A stretch of 64,000 bases of DNA. It comes from Zygaena filipendulae. Taxonomy: Eukaryota > Arthropoda > Insecta > Lepidoptera > Zygaenidae. Positions 61,101-64,000 of the stretch are shown here, piece by piece (positions within the stretch are counted from its first letter, which is position 1; each line of letters opens with the position of its first letter). The notes under the pieces are model-generated. The model ran no database searches, was not told where the DNA came from, and saw only the letters and a list, made by a program, of their open reading frames with translations. The position numbers and the translations under genes were made by a program. Where the stretch lies: NCBI GenBank assembly GCA_907165275.2, contig OU015659.1:7606501-7670500 (forward strand). Direction: 5' to 3'.

Positions 61101-62665
61101 ATTTACCAATTCTGTATTCTGTCTGTTCTTCCATTCCCAAAAAGCTACAGCCAGGATCGACAAGAATATCAATATTACAAGGCCAATGACGCTGTACCAT
61201 ACGGAGACCCGAAACGAAAGAAGGAACAAATTGTTTTCATATGACAATTTAGGTTGTTGGAAAACAAATTTAGATAGAGTGGGAGTCGGACTTGATATAT
61301 AGGTAACAACAGCTATACGTTCTTTGGTAAAAAACATAGGTGATCCTAAAATTAAACAAAGATAAAAATCATCAGTGTGTGCGCATATACAAAAAATGTT
61401 TTCACAAAATCTTCGTAGTAAATACCTCCTATTTCGACTTCCTCACGGATTAAATACCCAGTCATTCCATTCCATGTGCCATTAATTTTATAGCCCCATG
61501 TCTCAGTAAAGACATACTTTCTACTGGCATTAAGAAAATCAAGTAAATGATTTGTTGTAGGGAAATTGACTTTTGTTATCGTGTCAATGTGATCGTTTCT
61601 AAAATAAGCAAAATCACAGTAAGTCAATATAATTAGATTTTTTCTATCAGCGACAATCTATAAATGATTAATGATTTCCGTCTCACATTTTGTCATTTAA
61701 ATGGTTAATACTATCATTATCAGTGAGAACATAACAAACAGCAATCTCATAGCCATCTAAGTTAAGTCGCCTCAGAGCAGTAGGATCCTTAAAATTATCA
61801 GCCTTTTGTAACTGATTATAATCCATAATATAATAGCCATACAGTTCCGTTTTCCAAACACTTCCGGCGCTTACCTTATAGACTGAAACAAGACAAGTAC
61901 GTTCTTAACACTGAAGACAAAGGATAGGTACAACGTAAGGAAAACCTTCACACTCACTCATGTGGACGCTAAAGGACCCATTGTCAACACGACGAATAAG
62001 TGTTACTTCGGAATCGGGCAAGGCGTCGATGTGCGTAATTGCTTTGGGAACAATATCATTGTCCACATCGTAAACTGTGTCGTTATTACCGATTAGAATC
62101 CATCGAAATGGAGATTTGAAATTATCCTGCACCGCATTCTAAAATTTTACAATTTGGTATTTTATGGTAGATATATTGAACATAACAAAAAATACATGGG
62201 CAACTCATTTTATTAATATATTATATTACAAACCATTTTAAAGAAAAATGAAATATTGGGACAATTTAAATCCGTCAAAAACACAATATTTTGACCCCGA
62301 TCGTGGTTTTTCGGCATTTGGTCCGATCGTAAAAATTGCATTGTGGTTATTCGTGAATTATTTTCTTTCGCTAGTGCTGTATACAGTTGTATTTTTTTAT
62401 CTACGAAATATAGATATCTACGTCAAAATATGTAGATAAAAATTAGGTGTTCAAGGTAACTTTGGGATATTTATAGGTAAAGGTATAAAGGCACAGGAGG
62501 TAGTTAGGTTTTCTTACAAGATGGCCAGCAAAGCGTGGCTAAAATGAATGACGGCCTTTCTGTGTCACGAATCAATTTGGCGATTATAATAACTTCCGAA
62601 TTCGTTTCCGCTTGACAATCGCGAGTAACAGCCAATGAGAGAACCAGAAAAATGTTCACTTTCAT
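58142..62665 (-). CDS. Ionotropic receptor, IR75-like (copy B)
   Basis: Eleven exons join in phase: 62665-62518, 62400-62234, 62138-61958, 61882-61687, 61598-61426, 61345-61107, 61032-60936, 60669-60482, 60214-60107, 59890-59724, 58358-58142 (626 residues). Signal peptide MKVNIFLVLSLAVTRDCQA; S1 with TETWGYKINGTWNGMTG and FTKERIAVVTYISSPTP, where the Arg sits at the usual S1 ligand position; M1 YSVIGLVILIFLSILAVAF (about 338-356); pore loop NFGDVVLLIFGAACQQG; M2 VVMLVCFLSLMFLYTSYAA; S2 with KTLEDLLHSRIKFGVDDTVY; last helix YPALLVLSYGTITAVILLA. Head-to-tail with copy A, 473 bp apart, same strand. Exons 2, 4, 8, 9 and 10 have the same length in both copies. Probably senses acids or amines in antennal neurons, by family knowledge only. 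Confidence 0.92.
58645..58937 (-). mobile_element. tRNA-derived SINE, reverse copy
   Basis: Reverse strand reads ACTCGATTGGCGTAGTAGG, then GGGTTCGATTCACGG and the tail CTTGGTTTCCACGACACAAG, ending in an ATT run. Same family as 19946-20195. Lies in the last intron of receptor copy B. Confidence 0.75.
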
Positions 62666-63242
62666 CTTTATAATGAGCACAGTCAACACCGAATCACAAT
62701 TGCAGATTTCTCTGAGGAAAATATGTTGAAGAATAATAGTTTTCCCTATGGACTTGATAACTTAAAGCTAGCCTTTAGTAAAATTACTTTAGTTACACTA
62801 CTGAAAAGGTTTATTCAACAAATTGCTCGTGTAACGGTAATAGGTCAACGATAGCCTTTGATTCTTGTTTGGTTAGCCATTAGATACATCAATATTATAT
62901 TTCAAGAATTGCTGAGCACATAAGGACCAAGAACAATCTTTATTTGTCTGAATCAGATATTTTTTGACCACTTACGTATTTATATAGCAGTTTTGGACAA
63001 TTTTGTTATTACTAAATTTTTATTCAATTGACCACAAATTAGAGGTTGTGGTTTTATGACAAACATATTTTCTTGATTGAATACAAGAGTGTTTCGATCA
63101 GCTATACCTACCTAGTCAACTACTTTAAAAATAGGAGATTGATATCATTTACTTTTGTGTTTCCTTATGTACCTAATCGTTTTATTTTTACTTATTTGGT
63201 TTATTTTAAATACCCAAGCATTATGCACTCAGTTTTCATGCA
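62666..63242. other. Upstream region of receptor copy B
   Basis: AT-rich; should contain the copy B promoter. I see no distinct core element. Confidence 0.4.
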
Positions 63243-63867
63243 TAATAGGGTACTTGCATGAAATTTATAGTAAGAAATTGTGTCAATATTTCAAAAAAAG
63301 AGCCTTAGAAAAGCATTATCGTGAAAGATTTATTAAAAAAATATCAATAGTTTCCAAAATATTCAACTTTTAATTTGGTGAAACGGAACGTTGCAACGAA
63401 ACACCAATCACAACCACGTTTAACATATTACGTCACTTTAATTTTTTTAGGAAACATTTCTTTCAGGGAAGGCAAAAGAAACTAAGTGCATACAGTCAAC
63501 ACATATTTTCCTTTTTCTGAAGTTGTTTACTTTAAAATGCCTCGGAAAGATGCATTTTGATTCTTTACTGGAACTTTTGGAAGTAACTCGACACAACCTT
63601 AATTTCGCTTTTGGATATTGAAGTTATCTGTCTGTCTGCAGTGTCACATGACTCTGTCAATACCACAGTGACATCTCTATCACAGATTAACAGGCGTAAT
63701 TTTTGACTAGTGACGTCAGTCCGCGTTTCGGCGGTAAAGTCAAAAGTAGGAACTTTGAGACGCTCTATTTGATTAATTTATGCATATATTTGTTTTTTTT
63801 TCTTGCTTTGTTTAAGTAGACCATCTTTAAAATAGACTGGAAAAAAAAATCATGCAAGTACCCTATT
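63243..63867. mobile_element. ~625-bp non-autonomous DNA element, family 3, copy 2
   Basis: Starts AATAGGGTACTTGCATGA and ends TCATGCAAGTACCCTATT; same orientation and nearly the same sequence as 35823-36458. Contains GTGACGTCAG. A short A-run and a few small indels separate the copies. Confidence 0.8.
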
Positions 63868-64000
63868 GTAAATTGATTTAAGATAACCACGTCTCTTGGG
63901 TATTTTTCCGTGCATTAGGTATGTTATATTACTCCGTAGGTACTCGAAGTAGTAAACGATAATAGAGTACTTTAATGCCCAGCATACTTAGCTGTTGTGC

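Overview
This is nuclear DNA of an insect, almost certainly a moth or butterfly. The genes are split into short exons by GT-AG introns. GC-rich coding exons sit in AT-rich introns and spacers full of small transposons. There is a tandem pair of chemosensory ionotropic receptor genes. A dispersed repeat with a CCCGCGG core, of a kind common in Lepidoptera, occurs at more than 20 places. No bacterial operon, CRISPR array, rRNA or functional tRNA was seen.

I rebuilt six protein-coding genes by hand from splice sites and codon phase, so most coding exons are not visible as long open reading frames. (1) 170-11457, minus: MARF1, an RNA regulator with a NYN nuclease-like domain, two RRM-like domains and a series of LOTUS domains; its 3' end runs off the left edge. 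(2) 15937-20706, plus: PSMD12/Rpn5, a proteasome lid subunit, complete. (3) 33054-40802, minus: INPP5E, an inositol polyphosphate 5-phosphatase ending in a CAAX box, complete. (4) 43028-46215, minus: a small Ly6/three-finger protein with signal peptide and GPI-type tail, complete. (5) 48806-57668 and (6) 58142-62665, both minus: two complete tandem ionotropic receptors of the IR75 type with the same 11-exon design.

The spacers and large introns hold mobile DNA. 11457-15937 is a nested inverted-repeat element with a 98-bp tandem repeat and a large foldback. 20707-33053 has no gene that I can support, but holds a 3,027-bp hAT-like element with an 8-bp target duplication, paired inverted arrays of a CTCGAGCGCGTCAGA motif, and MITEs. 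46721-48274 is a Tc1-type transposon whose transposase frame has a stop near its end. An exact 60-bp inverted repeat lies in an intron of the first ionotropic receptor. Several MITE families occur two or three times, and two unrelated repeat families both carry TGACGTCA sites.

The genes do not form one pathway. MARF1 (germline RNA control), PSMD12 (protein turnover), INPP5E (phosphoinositides at cilia), the Ly6 protein (cell surface) and the IR75-like pair (smell or taste of acids and amines) look like ordinary neighbours on an insect chromosome. INPP5E and the ionotropic receptors would both act in ciliated sensory neurons, which is suggestive only.
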